Below, piece by piece: positions 17,200-25,340 of a stretch of 62,487 nt of DNA. The number at the start of each line of letters is the position of its first letter. Position 1 is the first letter of the stretch. Position numbers and translations under genes: made by a program. The stretch is from an uncultured Eubacteriales bacterium (GTDB lineage Bacteria > Bacillota > Clostridia > Oscillospirales > CAG-272): contig URAP01000010.1 in assembly GCA_900545935.1 (NCBI GenBank), forward strand, positions 1 through 62,487, read 5' to 3'. Under the pieces are notes generated by a model that worked only from the letters and a program-made list of their open reading frames with translations, had not been told where the DNA came from and made no database searches.

Positions 17200-18954
17200 T
17201 CACTTGACAAGGAATCTCTTTATCTTACGCGTGGTGGTCTTTTCAAACTCCTCGCTGCGCAGCTCGACATCGCGAACCTGCTTATAGACCGGCAGACTGC
17301 GATTGATGGTGTTCACCGCGTCGCGAATGAGCGCGAGCTTTTCCTCCTCGCTCTTTCCTTCGAGCTCGACAGCCTCGTCGCTCGGGTAGATAACGGCGGT
17401 AATGCGCGTATCGCCCGCAGAATTTTTTCTGCCTATGACAACGCACTCGCCGATAAGCGGAGAGGTATACAGATGCTCCTCTATCTCCTCGGGGAATATA
17501 TTCTTTCCGTTGGAGAGGATGATGATATTCTTCTTTCGTCCGGTTATATAGATATAGCCGTCGGCATCCATACAGCCGACATCTCCGGTGCGGAACCAGC
17601 CGTCCTCGGTGAATACCTCGGCGGTAGCCTCCTCGTTTCCGAAGTAACCGAGCATAACATTTCTGCCGCGCGCCTCGATCTCTCCGGTGCCGTCCGCAGA
17701 CGGATCGGCGATGCGCACCTCGCAGTTATCGACCGGCTGACCGACCGAGCGCAGGCGCACCTTGCCGTGGCGGTTGACCGCGATAAGCGGCGAGCATTCG
17801 GTAATTCCGTAGCCCTCGCATATTTCAATGCCGAAAGCATCAAAATCGCGAACAAGCTCGGGCGAGAGCGGCGCTCCCCCGCAGATGATGTAGCGAAGAT
17901 TTCCTCCGAGACCGTCGAGTATCTGCTTGAACAGCTTTCTTCTTATATCAATGCCCGCGCGGTGCATTGCGGAGGACGCCTTCATAAGAGCGCGGACGCG
18001 GCGCGTCATACCCTTGCGTGCTATCTCAGCCCATATGCGCTTATGCATCGTCTCCACATACAGCGGCACGACGATAAGCGAGTCGGGCTTGAAGGTCGTT
18101 ATCGAACGCAGAGTATTTTTAAGACTGTCGTTGATATATACCGTTCCGCCGAGATTTGCGGCACCGAGGTGTCCGCAGGTTATCTCGTAGCTGTGATGCA
18201 TGGGCAGCAGGTCGACAAATGTATTGTCCGGTCCGAATATGGTACCGCGGCTGGCTGCGTTGACCGATGCGACAAGGTTTGCATGCGAGAGCATAACGCC
18301 CTTGCTCGTTCCGGTCGTTCCCGATGTGAAGAGCAGCGCGGACATTTGAGACATATCGGCGGTGCAGTCATAATCAAGAAAGCTGCGGTCTCCCTCCTCC
18401 ATCGCCTTGTCTCCGAGCGCAAGAAGCTCGGAATACGGGAGAATGACCGCATCTCCCGCGGAAGAGCTGCCGTCGGTAGTATCCGAGCCCTCTGCGGGAG
18501 CTATCGGTATGAAGTAACGTACCTGCGGCATCTGCTCTGCGAGCGAGGGCAGCACGTCGTTAAACTGCTCTGTATAGAATACAGCCTCTGCGCCGCTCAG
18601 ATCGGCAAAGCGCGCGATCTCTGCGTGTCCGAGATCACGGTCGAGAGGAACGATAACGCCGCCTCCGCTGACCGCCGCGATATATGCCGTCATATACTCC
18701 GGGCAGCTCTCGCCGATAACGGCGACTGTCCTGCCCATAAGCCCTATGCGGCTCATACCCTCGCCGAGACGATAAAGGTCTCTGCGATAGTCGTTATAGG
18801 AAAAACTGTAACGCGCCTCTCCTCTCTTATATATATACAGTATCTTATCGCCGTACAGCTCGGCGCTTGTTTCCACAAGGTCGCGCAGGCTCTTTATCTC
18901 CTTAGGCTCGTCGCGCCTAACGCTCAATGTTCTAACGGTTACTTCACTATTCAT
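17200..18954 (-). CDS. AMP-forming acyl-CoA/acyl-ACP synthetase
   Basis: A 584-residue ANL-superfamily ligase. The P-loop-like motif is LLFTSGTTGTSKGVMLSH (about 211-228), A5 is GYGITECSPLIAVN, A7 is GWFRTGDVG, and the C-terminal hinge and catalytic lysine region is KKNIIILSNGKNIFPEEIE. The length and N-terminal LRDLVETSAELYGDKILYIY resemble long-chain fatty-acid ligases. It adenylates a carboxylic acid and passes it to CoA or, given the adjacent gene, to the ACP. Its promoter is consensus. The substrate is not predictable from motifs alone. Confidence 0.88.
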   Translation of the reverse strand: MNSEVTVRTLSVRRDEPKEIKSLRDLVETSAELYGDKILYIYKRGEARYSFSYNDYRRDLYRLGEGMSRIGLMGRTVAVIGESCPEYMTAYIAAVSGGGVIVPLDRDLGHAEIARFADLSGAEAVFYTEQFNDVLPSLAEQMPQVRYFIPIAPAEGSDTTDGSSSAGDAVILPYSELLALGDKAMEEGDRSFLDYDCTADMSQMSALLFTSGTTGTSKGVMLSHANLVASVNAASRGTIFGPDNTFVDLLPMHHSYEITCGHLGAANLGGTVYINDSLKNTLRSITTFKPDSLIVVPLYVETMHKRIWAEIARKGMTRRVRALMKASSAMHRAGIDIRRKLFKQILDGLGGNLRYIICGGAPLSPELVRDFDAFGIEICEGYGITECSPLIAVNRHGKVRLRSVGQPVDNCEVRIADPSADGTGEIEARGRNVMLGYFGNEEATAEVFTEDGWFRTGDVGCMDADGYIYITGRKKNIIILSNGKNIFPEEIEEHLYTSPLIGECVVIGRKNSAGDTRITAVIYPSDEAVELEGKSEEEKLALIRDAVNTINRSLPVYKQVRDVELRSEEFEKTTTRKIKRFLVK

Positions 18955-19004
18955 CTTCTCTGCTTCCTCTGTTCTGCATCGGCGTAATAAGCATATTACA
19001 TCTT

Positions 19005-19033
19005 ATTATACAACCGCGCCCACGCTTTGTCAA
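19005..19033 (-). promoter_or_regulatory. Consensus sigma-A promoter of the acyl-ligase/ACP genes
   Basis: On the minus strand, TTGACA (19033-19028), a 17-nt spacer and TATAAT (19010-19005), about 50 nt before the ligase start. Confidence 0.85.
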
Positions 19034-19079
19034 GTAAAAAGACCACGTGTACAGCAATCGTCTCTGCACCCGTGGTCTT
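19034..19079 (-). terminator. Terminator of the hydrolase/GH transcript
   Basis: AAGACCACG (19039-19047) pairs with CGTGGTCTT (19071-19079), with further pairing inside the loop and a T-run on the minus strand. Confidence 0.8.
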
Positions 19080-19124
19080 ACGATAGGGATAGATATAATA
19101 TTCGGAGTGACGCTCGCAGAAAAA

Positions 19125-19216
19125 GCGAATTTCATTCCTTCGAATTTCTCATGGCTTCTCTGCCGTACTAAAACGAAATAATATCTTATTCATTTTTCGG
19201 TCCGGACTTTTTAGGA
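19125..19216. repeat. Solo degenerate copy of the structured repeat
   Basis: GCAGAAAAAGCGAATTTC and TATTCATTTTTCGGTCCGGAC bracket about 60 nt. These match the left arm and the right arm plus tail of the repeat at 5.0-5.9 kb; the hairpins have decayed. It lies directly after the GH gene. Confidence 0.5.
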
Positions 19217-19224
19217 CATTCCCA

Positions 19225-21291
19225 CTACTTCTTCTCGGAGAAAACGTATGCAAATCTTCCGATAGGAGCCGCATCGCCCTGCGAGTAGAAGGTCATGATG
19301 TCGATCTTGCCGTCGTTTATCGCAAAGCCGTCTGCCCATTTGAAGGTTATATCGACCAGTCCGTCCGCACAGCCGATGAGCGAGCGCGGTACGGCAAACA
19401 TGATCTGATCCTCCTCGACCTTCATATCCACCTCACCGATAACGGTGCTGCTGCCGTCGGACGCGAGGCGAACAAGGGGTGCCTTCTTACCGTCGGAGCT
19501 GCCGAGATTGACTGCATAGCCGAAGCCGCTGAAGCTGTTCTCCTCACCCGTTCCGATAAAGAGGGTCATGCGTCCCTCCTTACCGCTCGAACGGATGTCG
19601 TTCGCGGTCTCGGCATAGAAATAGATATTATCCCTGCCTCTTGCGGTCTTCATCAGGGTAAGGTCGTTTCTTCCGCTGTAATCGTCGTAGCGGATGCCGC
19701 CGAAGCCGGTCATGCTTCTCGAACCGATATCATTCGAGTAGTCGGTATATACGGCGGTTATCTCGTCGCTCTCCCACTGTGCAAAGCTGCCGCCCACATC
19801 TATCGTAACATTGCGCCCCGTGTTTACGCGCTTTGCGCTGCCCTTGTACTCGGCAATGCGCTCAGCCATCTGCATGTAGTAGTTATCGCCGAAACCGCCG
19901 CTCATAGGCTCGATATCACGGCTGCAGTTCGGTGTTGCGCAGTCGATGAAGAGTATCGGCTCGCCGGGTACCATCGTCGGGGACTGACGCTGTGCGACCC
20001 ACTCGTTCCAGCCGGTGATGAATATCATCTCGGTATCCTGAGCGATAGCGAAATCAAACTGCTCGTCAAAGTTGTAGCCGTACTGCTCCGCGCCCTCGGA
20101 GGTATCGTTTGCACCGTTGTGCCAGCTGCGCGTACGGTCGTTTCCGCCGTACCATGCCGTTGCGCTGAAGCGGCTCGTTGTCGAGTGCTGTGCGACCGAG
20201 ACGCTGATGACCTCGCGTCTGCCGTCAACGCCGTACACCGCATCCTCGGTAAGCAAGCGGCCGAACTCCATCCACGGGAAGCCGTTGCCGTTGTCGGTAC
20301 GCTCCGCGTTCGGCCACTGCGACTCCTTGATGGTAAAGTAGCTCTTGAGCTCGTCGTCCGCCTCTGCGGAGACACCGACGATCATAGGCTTTCCGTTCCA
20401 GTTGAACCAGAGCTTATCGAGATTCGGATAAGCCTTGCGCAGGTCTGCATTGTTGTATATCTGATCGTAGATATTACGCATGGTCGCGCCGGAGTTCGAG
20501 TTGGTATAGAATGCGAGCTGAGGCACATCAATGCCCTTTTCGTAATACTCGTTCCATATCTCGATCATCTCATAGACGCGCTCGGTATATGTAAAGCCGT
20601 TCGTCGCGTCAAATACGATGAAGTCAACACCGGCATCCTTCAGCATCTGAAAATGCTTGCGCATTACCCACGTATCCGCAGAGCGGTAGTAGCCGAAGAG
20701 CGGCTCACCCCAGAAATGGTGCGCACCCTGAGCTCCGCCGCCCGCTGCAAGCCAATTCGCCTCGGAGCGGATGGCGCTCGGATCGGAGGCGACTATCTTG
20801 TCATTGTCGTACGGACCGTCCGTACCGTGCTCTCCCTGCCAAAGAAAGTAGAATATACCGACCTTCTTTTCGTTAATGCCGGAGTCGGTGAGCGGAACGG
20901 TCCTGCCGAGCGAGTCTGTGCCGGCAAGTGCGCCGTTTACCTCGGAATACTCGCCGGTATAGCGGTCGGGATCCTCGGGCAGCGCATCGTCCTCAACGAT
21001 CGGGCTCGGCTTGTTATTTTCGGGATCCGATATATATTTCATCAGTCTGATGAGGTCTCTTGTGTCCACAATTCCATCTCCATTCAAATCGGCTCCGTGG
21101 GCTTCTACGCCGTCACCGTTTGCCGCTATATATTTCATTAAGCGAACAAGGTCTCTGGAGTCTACGCTGTTGTCGCTGTTGACATCGCCGTAGACTCCGT
21201 GCTTGCCGAGGCAGCTCACGGTGATAGCCGCAGCAATCGCCGCAGTGATGAGTCCTGCTGCCAGCAGATATCCTTTAAAATTTTTCTTCAT
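19225..21291 (-). CDS. Dockerin-bearing GH99/WbsX-like glycoside hydrolase
   Basis: A 688-residue secreted protein. A signal peptide or anchor (about 5-25) is followed by an N-terminal dockerin pair: DVNSDNSVDSRD and DLNGDGIVDTRD, each with a RLMKYI helix. A TIM-barrel domain at about 140-470 carries KVGIFYFLWQGEH, AGVDFIVFDATNG and FITGWNEWVAQRQ, the WNEW signature of the GH71/GH99/WbsX group. The C-terminal 180 residues (VGGSFAQWESDEITAVY) resemble a CBM9-like carbohydrate module. Likely an alpha-mannan or related polysaccharide hydrolase held on a cellulosome; the exact specificity is inferred. AAAGG precedes this ATG. The alpha/beta hydrolase lies 55 nt upstream. Confidence 0.8.
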   Translation of the reverse strand: MKKNFKGYLLAAGLITAAIAAAITVSCLGKHGVYGDVNSDNSVDSRDLVRLMKYIAANGDGVEAHGADLNGDGIVDTRDLIRLMKYISDPENNKPSPIVEDDALPEDPDRYTGEYSEVNGALAGTDSLGRTVPLTDSGINEKKVGIFYFLWQGEHGTDGPYDNDKIVASDPSAIRSEANWLAAGGGAQGAHHFWGEPLFGYYRSADTWVMRKHFQMLKDAGVDFIVFDATNGFTYTERVYEMIEIWNEYYEKGIDVPQLAFYTNSNSGATMRNIYDQIYNNADLRKAYPNLDKLWFNWNGKPMIVGVSAEADDELKSYFTIKESQWPNAERTDNGNGFPWMEFGRLLTEDAVYGVDGRREVISVSVAQHSTTSRFSATAWYGGNDRTRSWHNGANDTSEGAEQYGYNFDEQFDFAIAQDTEMIFITGWNEWVAQRQSPTMVPGEPILFIDCATPNCSRDIEPMSGGFGDNYYMQMAERIAEYKGSAKRVNTGRNVTIDVGGSFAQWESDEITAVYTDYSNDIGSRSMTGFGGIRYDDYSGRNDLTLMKTARGRDNIYFYAETANDIRSSGKEGRMTLFIGTGEENSFSGFGYAVNLGSSDGKKAPLVRLASDGSSTVIGEVDMKVEEDQIMFAVPRSLIGCADGLVDITFKWADGFAINDGKIDIMTFYSQGDAAPIGRFAYVFSEKK

Positions 21292-21346
21292 TCTGTACAA
21301 CGCCTTTCCGCAGTGCTGCGCTTCTTTAAATCATTACCTTTATATT

Positions 21347-22318
21347 TCATTTCACCGATGCGCCGCGGCACGCCGCAACCCCGGTCGCGACCGACCTGAT
21401 CCATTCGGCAATATCCGAGCACACCTCGTGCTTCATAACATCGTTCAGTATTTCATGCCTGCCGCCGTGATACAGCTTCATGCTCAGCTCGCACAGCTCG
21501 GCATCCGACAGCCGATCGTATACCTCGCGTATGCCCTTACCGTTCTCGCCGAGCGGGTCGGCATCTCCGGCTATGAGCAGCACCGGCAGCGACTGCGGCA
21601 CACGTGCGCTCCACGGCTCGCCGCGCTTATCGGAGATATCCGACAGCATCCGGAACAACTCGCGGTACGCGCTGACCGAAAATGTAAAATTGCAGAGCGG
21701 ATCCGCACGGTATCGCCTGCGAACCTCGGGATCGGAGCACAGCCATGAATCACCGTCATGCTCATCGGCAAAGGCATCGTTGTAGCCGCCGAAGGACATT
21801 ACCGCAAGTCTGCGGCTGATATGCCTTTCGCCGTGCAGCCGCGCAAGCGTAGATGCGAGCATGACCGCCGCACGCAGCGGCTGATTTCCCGCGCTCGTAC
21901 CGCATATTATCGCGCCGTCGATATCGTCGTATTTGACAATGTACTCACGCGCCACAAACGAGCCCATGCTGTGACCGAGCAGGATGTACGGCAGCGACCG
22001 ATAGGTCTGCCTCACTATGCCGTTCAGCGTATGCAGATCGTCGACAAGATTACTAAAATCGGTAAAGTAACCGAGATCACCGTTCTCCTGCGCACGTCTG
22101 CCGTGACCGATATGGTCGTTTCCGCAGACGACAAAGCCCGCAGAGGTCATAGCGTCGATAAAGCCCTCACTCTCGTAACGCTCGATATATTCGCACATAC
22201 CGTGCGAGATCTGTAATATCGCAGACGGCACAGCCTCCTCGGGCGTCCAGATAAACCAACTCGTTCTGCTGTGTCCGTCAGAGGAAAGAAAATCGCCGCT
22301 GCGCTTTTTGCAGCCCAT
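21347..22318 (-). CDS. Alpha/beta hydrolase (serine aminopeptidase S33 / monoglyceride-lipase type)
   Basis: A 323-residue hydrolase. LQISHGMCEYIERYE is the oxyanion/HGM segment, GNDHIGHGRR is typical of lysophospholipase-like members, and LLGHSMGSF holds the nucleophile Ser (about 118). The acid is in GDADPLG and the His in YHGGRHEILND. It probably cleaves an ester such as a lysophospholipid or monoacylglycerol, or a carbohydrate ester given its dockerin-hydrolase partner downstream. No signal peptide, so cytoplasmic. A G-run (GGGGGG) serves as Shine-Dalgarno. Confidence 0.85.
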   Translation of the reverse strand: MGCKKRSGDFLSSDGHSRTSWFIWTPEEAVPSAILQISHGMCEYIERYESEGFIDAMTSAGFVVCGNDHIGHGRRAQENGDLGYFTDFSNLVDDLHTLNGIVRQTYRSLPYILLGHSMGSFVAREYIVKYDDIDGAIICGTSAGNQPLRAAVMLASTLARLHGERHISRRLAVMSFGGYNDAFADEHDGDSWLCSDPEVRRRYRADPLCNFTFSVSAYRELFRMLSDISDKRGEPWSARVPQSLPVLLIAGDADPLGENGKGIREVYDRLSDAELCELSMKLYHGGRHEILNDVMKHEVCSDIAEWIRSVATGVAACRGASVK

Positions 22319-22487
22319 GCTACGCCCCCCGTTTTCGTTTTTTTTATTTATTCTATTGTCTGCGTGCCGCCGCGCATCGTCAGCACGGTACAGAGCTTAT
22401 GACACGATAACGCATACCGTGTGCCGTATCGGCATGCCGCACGCGTTTCGTGACGTATAATACCGCTATTCAATAGTACCGATAATA

Positions 22488-22516
22488 ATTATAACAGATT
22501 TGATCCTGCGAATCAA
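22488..22516 (-). promoter_or_regulatory. Sigma-A promoter of the alpha/beta hydrolase operon
   Basis: On the minus strand, TTGATT (22516-22511), a 17-nt spacer and TATAAT (22493-22488). Confidence 0.7.
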
Positions 22517-22556
22517 CAGGATAAGACTACTCAAATATTAATTTTTTTCCTCCGCC

Positions 22557-22808
22557 GAAAACGAAAAAGGGTCGGGGGAGATCGGTATTGTCCGACCTCC
22601 CCCGACCCATCGGAGACGAGTACCGTCAGCGGGAATTATTTAGTTAAGGAAGGCTCCCGCAGGCGGCAGATACTGCACGTATTTTTCTCTCCGCACGAGC
22701 CGATAACGGCTCGATTCGATATTCCTGCCGACCTGCTATCTGCAATTGCAGACCGACGTGAAAGGAATATTGTTATTCAGATAACATAATACATAATATT
22801 ATATTACA
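22557..22808 (-). ncRNA. Candidate structured small RNA, about 250 nt, not assigned to a class
   Basis: A consensus promoter on one side and a strong intrinsic terminator on the other enclose about 250 nt with no credible reading frame. Minus-strand stem-loops, in order: GTTATctgaATAAC; ATATTCC/GGAATAT enclosing TCTGCaattGCAGA; CGAGCCGttatCGGCTCG; GCGGGA/TCCCGC with a 20-nt loop; then the terminator. The extended -10 suggests high constitutive expression. I see no SRP, tmRNA or T-box signature and could not confirm 6S. It might instead be a leader that attenuates the hydrolase gene downstream, although that gene has its own promoter. Confidence 0.65.
22569..22608 (-). terminator. Strong terminator of the candidate small RNA
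   Basis: GGGTCGGGGGAG (22569-22580) and CTCCCCCGACCC (22597-22608) form a perfect 12-bp stem, followed on the minus strand by TTTTTCGTTTT. Confidence 0.9.
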
Positions 22809-22814
22809 TCGACG

Positions 22815-22843
22815 ATTATATCATTGAGACGGCAAAATGTCAA
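22815..22843 (-). promoter_or_regulatory. Perfect-consensus extended promoter of the small RNA
   Basis: On the minus strand, TTGACA (22843-22838), a 17-nt spacer ending TGA, and TATAAT (22820-22815). Predicted start near 22808. Confidence 0.88.
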
Positions 22844-22872
22844 GACTCTTTTAAAAATATGGCATATTTTTC

Positions 22873-22901
22873 TTGACGAAATCCATTTTTTGTGTTATAT
22901 T
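22873..22901 (+). promoter_or_regulatory. Divergent promoter of the small membrane protein gene
   Basis: TTGACG at 22873-22878, a 17-nt spacer, and TATATT at 22896-22901. It gives a leader of about 245 nt before the GTG at 23153, containing the stem-loop GCAGTTATT/AATAACTGC near 23068-23096. Confidence 0.7.
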
Positions 22902-23152
22902 ATATACAGTAAAAGGCAGATATTGCCCGATAAAAGAAGATTTTCGTCGTTTTGAGTAGATTTTTCACCCATGTCTCGGGTATATTGAGGGTCATAATGC
23001 GTCAAAAATCGCACATCCTGCCGAAGCGCGCACTATTCTCCTTCGAGAATTGACATCATTCCGCAAGAGCAGTTATTTTCCACGGGAATAACTGCGGGCA
23101 AAGCGGAGAAAATATACCGTGACCGCCGCCGTTTTACCGAAAGGAGTTCAAC

Positions 23153-23434
23153 GTGAATATTACTAAATTTGTAACAAACGGTGCCGAGACCGTCGGCTCC
23201 GTATACAAAAGCTGTGAAAAGCGCTGCCCGTACGAGCTGTCCGCCAAGGGAAGCTGGCACTGGGGCATACGCCGCGGCTCGGGCGAGATCGCGGGACTGA
23301 GCATGCACGGAGACTTCTCCGTTCCGGTCGTGCGCATTCTTGCCGCCGTCGTTTGCTTCGCCGCGACCGTTGTTGCGGGAAGTGTTCTCGGCAGAATGCT
23401 GTTTCACCTGAAATATAAGAAGAGAATGAAGTGA
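23153..23434 (+). CDS. Small membrane protein of unknown function
   Basis: A 93-residue protein with a GTG start and AAAGGAG 8 nt upstream. Residues 1-50 are polar with two cysteines (KSCEKRCPYE) and GSWHWGIRRGSGEIAGLSMHGD. Residues 58-82 form one transmembrane helix, and the tail is basic (HLKYKKRMK). I do not recognise the family. It has its own promoter and a long structured leader, and lies 600 nt upstream of spo0A. The coding call rests on the ribosome site, the promoter and the composition. Confidence 0.65.
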   Translation: MNITKFVTNGAETVGSVYKSCEKRCPYELSAKGSWHWGIRRGSGEIAGLSMHGDFSVPVVRILAAVVCFAATVVAGSVLGRMLFHLKYKKRMK

Positions 23435-24042
23435 TTCCGGCGTATCGGTATATGCCGCACCCGCGATATCGGCATCGCAACGCTGCGCGCCGTATCTGAG
23501 GTCTCGCTGCCGCGCAGCTGCACACTCCGGTCGACGCTGCCGTACAGCTCCGCACTATGCACCCTGTCGATGCCGCCGCGTTTTACGTACCGGCGGCTGA
23601 CATACCGCACTCCGTGCGTATCGGACTGCGGCTGCCGTACCGCTCTTCGTCTGTGCGGCGCGGCTGTGCCGGCGACTCCGCCGCGCCGATAGATCGGCAA
23701 AATGTGTCGGGACGAGTCGGCACCTGCCGCAGGCGCGAAAAACGCCGCACGTGTCTACACGGCGCGAACATATACCGACCGCCCCGCATACCGTCATCTG
23801 CTCCGGCTTTATAAGAGGAGACGGCTGAGTTCTGTTGTATATAATTTACAAAATTTAACAGAAATATTGTGTAATATTTTTCCAATTCGTGCATTGAATA
23901 ATATTCCATTTTATGGTAAAATATTGCCGTAATAACAGAAGTACGGACTCTGTAATTTGCGGCTCTCCGTCGAGCAGCGTCCGAATATACAGCTCTGACG
24001 GAGCCGATGCGTGAGCGCTCCGAAGAAAGGAATGGAAACATA
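23435..24042. other. Long intergenic region upstream of spo0A
   Basis: No supported gene. The left half is GC-rich without ribosome sites; the right half is AT-rich and holds the candidate spo0A promoter. I looked for a SigH promoter and for 0A boxes and could not define either. Confidence 0.5.
23894..23922 (+). promoter_or_regulatory. Candidate spo0A promoter
   Basis: TTGAAT at 23894-23899, a 17-nt spacer, and TAAAAT at 23917-23922. Confidence 0.45.
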
Positions 24043-24810
24043 ATGGAACAAAAAACAAGCATACTTATAGCCGATCCGAACGAGGAGTTCCGCCGCAGCT
24101 GCCGCGAACGCCTCTGCGCATTCGGATATTCCGTTATCGCAGAAGCGCGTGACGGAGAGGACGCTCTCAGCAAGATCGGAACTATCCACCCCGACATTGC
24201 CATCGTCGATGCATGGCTGCCCGGACTTGACGGTGCAAAGCTGATACGGGGCTGCAAGATGCTCAGCTACGGCGGCGATACCCCGCCCGCATTCCTCGTT
24301 ATATCCGAGGCAATGACACCTACGATGCTCTCCGACCTGACAAGGGCAGGCGCGGACTACATAATGATGAAACCCGTCGACGCGGCTAATCTGACCGAAA
24401 AGGTCGCATACCTCGCCTCTCAGCGTCACGCCCCCTCGCGCGGTGTGCTTGAGGGAGGCGATATGGAAACGCAGGTAACAAAGGTCATACATCAGATAGG
24501 AGTGCCCGCGCACATCAAGGGTTATCAGTATCTGCGCACCGCCATCCTCATGACGATAGAGGACAGCGACGTTATCAATTCGGTGACCAAGATACTCTAT
24601 CCCTCGGTCGCAAAGCAGTACTCCACCACCTCCTCCCGCGTCGAGCGTGCAATACGCCACGCGATAGAGGTCGCATGGGACAGAGGCGATGTCGATATAC
24701 TCAATTCGTATTTCGGCTTTACCATTCAGAATAACAGAGGAAAGCCGACCAACAGCGAATTTATAGCTATGATAGCCGACAATCTGCGCCTGTCCAACAA
24801 GTATTCGTGA
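24043..24810 (+). CDS. spo0A: Sporulation master regulator Spo0A
   Basis: A 255-residue response regulator starting MEQKTSILIADPNEEF. The receiver domain (5-120) has the acidic pocket in IADPNEEF, the phospho-acceptor in IVDAWLPGLDG and the conserved Lys in MMKPVD. The C-terminal Spo0A effector domain (about 145-255) includes VTKVIHQIGVPAHIKGYQYL, IEDSDVINSVTKILYPSVAK and SSRVERAIRHAIEVAW, the diagnostic DNA-binding helices. Phosphorylated Spo0A binds 0A boxes to start sporulation. The frame is open 12 codons further upstream, but the AAAGGA site supports this ATG. Confidence 0.95.
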   Translation: MEQKTSILIADPNEEFRRSCRERLCAFGYSVIAEARDGEDALSKIGTIHPDIAIVDAWLPGLDGAKLIRGCKMLSYGGDTPPAFLVISEAMTPTMLSDLTRAGADYIMMKPVDAANLTEKVAYLASQRHAPSRGVLEGGDMETQVTKVIHQIGVPAHIKGYQYLRTAILMTIEDSDVINSVTKILYPSVAKQYSTTSSRVERAIRHAIEVAWDRGDVDILNSYFGFTIQNNRGKPTNSEFIAMIADNLRLSNKYS

Positions 24811-25126
24811 TCCTTTTCGGTCAGAGCTGTACGCTCAATACCTTTCCGCATGGTTTTCTGCATAGATTTATCCTGTTTTCTCCGATTTTTTTCTAAATTG
24901 CTTTCTTGTATTCCTCCATCTTTTATATTCTCCTTTATTTCAAAGGCAAAAGGCAGGGCGGCGCTCTGCCTTTTGCTTTTTTCAGACGCGCCGCACGATC
25001 CGAAAAATGTGTGTTTCCCACGACACCGCATATAACGGAAATGCCCGTACCTCGGAACCGTCGAGCAGCGCGGGCGGCACTTCCGCAAAAAGCAGCTGTC
25101 GAAACAGCCGTAAAAAAGGCAAATGA
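24811..25126. other. Intergenic region between spo0A and the LCP gene
   Basis: It contains the spo0A terminator; no gene seen. CCTTTTCGGTC just after the spo0A stop resembles the tail of the structured repeat. Confidence 0.5.
24946..24982 (+). terminator. Rho-independent terminator downstream of spo0A
   Basis: GCAAAAGGCAG (24946-24956) pairs with CTGCCTTTTGC (24966-24976), followed by TTTTTT. Confidence 0.88.
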
Positions 25127-25155
25127 TTGACAAAGCCGCCGCACGGTGATATAAT
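25127..25155 (+). promoter_or_regulatory. Consensus extended sigma-A promoter of the LCP gene
   Basis: TTGACA at 25127-25132, a 17-nt spacer ending TGA, and TATAAT at 25150-25155. Confidence 0.82.
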
Positions 25156-25340
25156 GAGCACAGTTTTTACACTCCGCATAGGCGCGCGGGATCGGAAATG
25201 CCGACATATCACCCTACAAGCCGTGGGCTTATGTAAGACGCGCCGTCCGCACCGGGCAGACCGACGGTCTAATGCCTTGTACGAGGCAACGAGCACACCG
25301 CACATTGCCCGACAACACAGACGAACATAGGAGATATTTA

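Noticed and set aside
22557..22808. SRP RNA, tmRNA, T-box leader or 6S RNA
   Set aside because: No GNRA-capped SRP helix 8 pattern, no tag frame or tRNA-like ends, no T-box antiterminator sequence, and no single long imperfect hairpin. Left unassigned rather than forced into a class.
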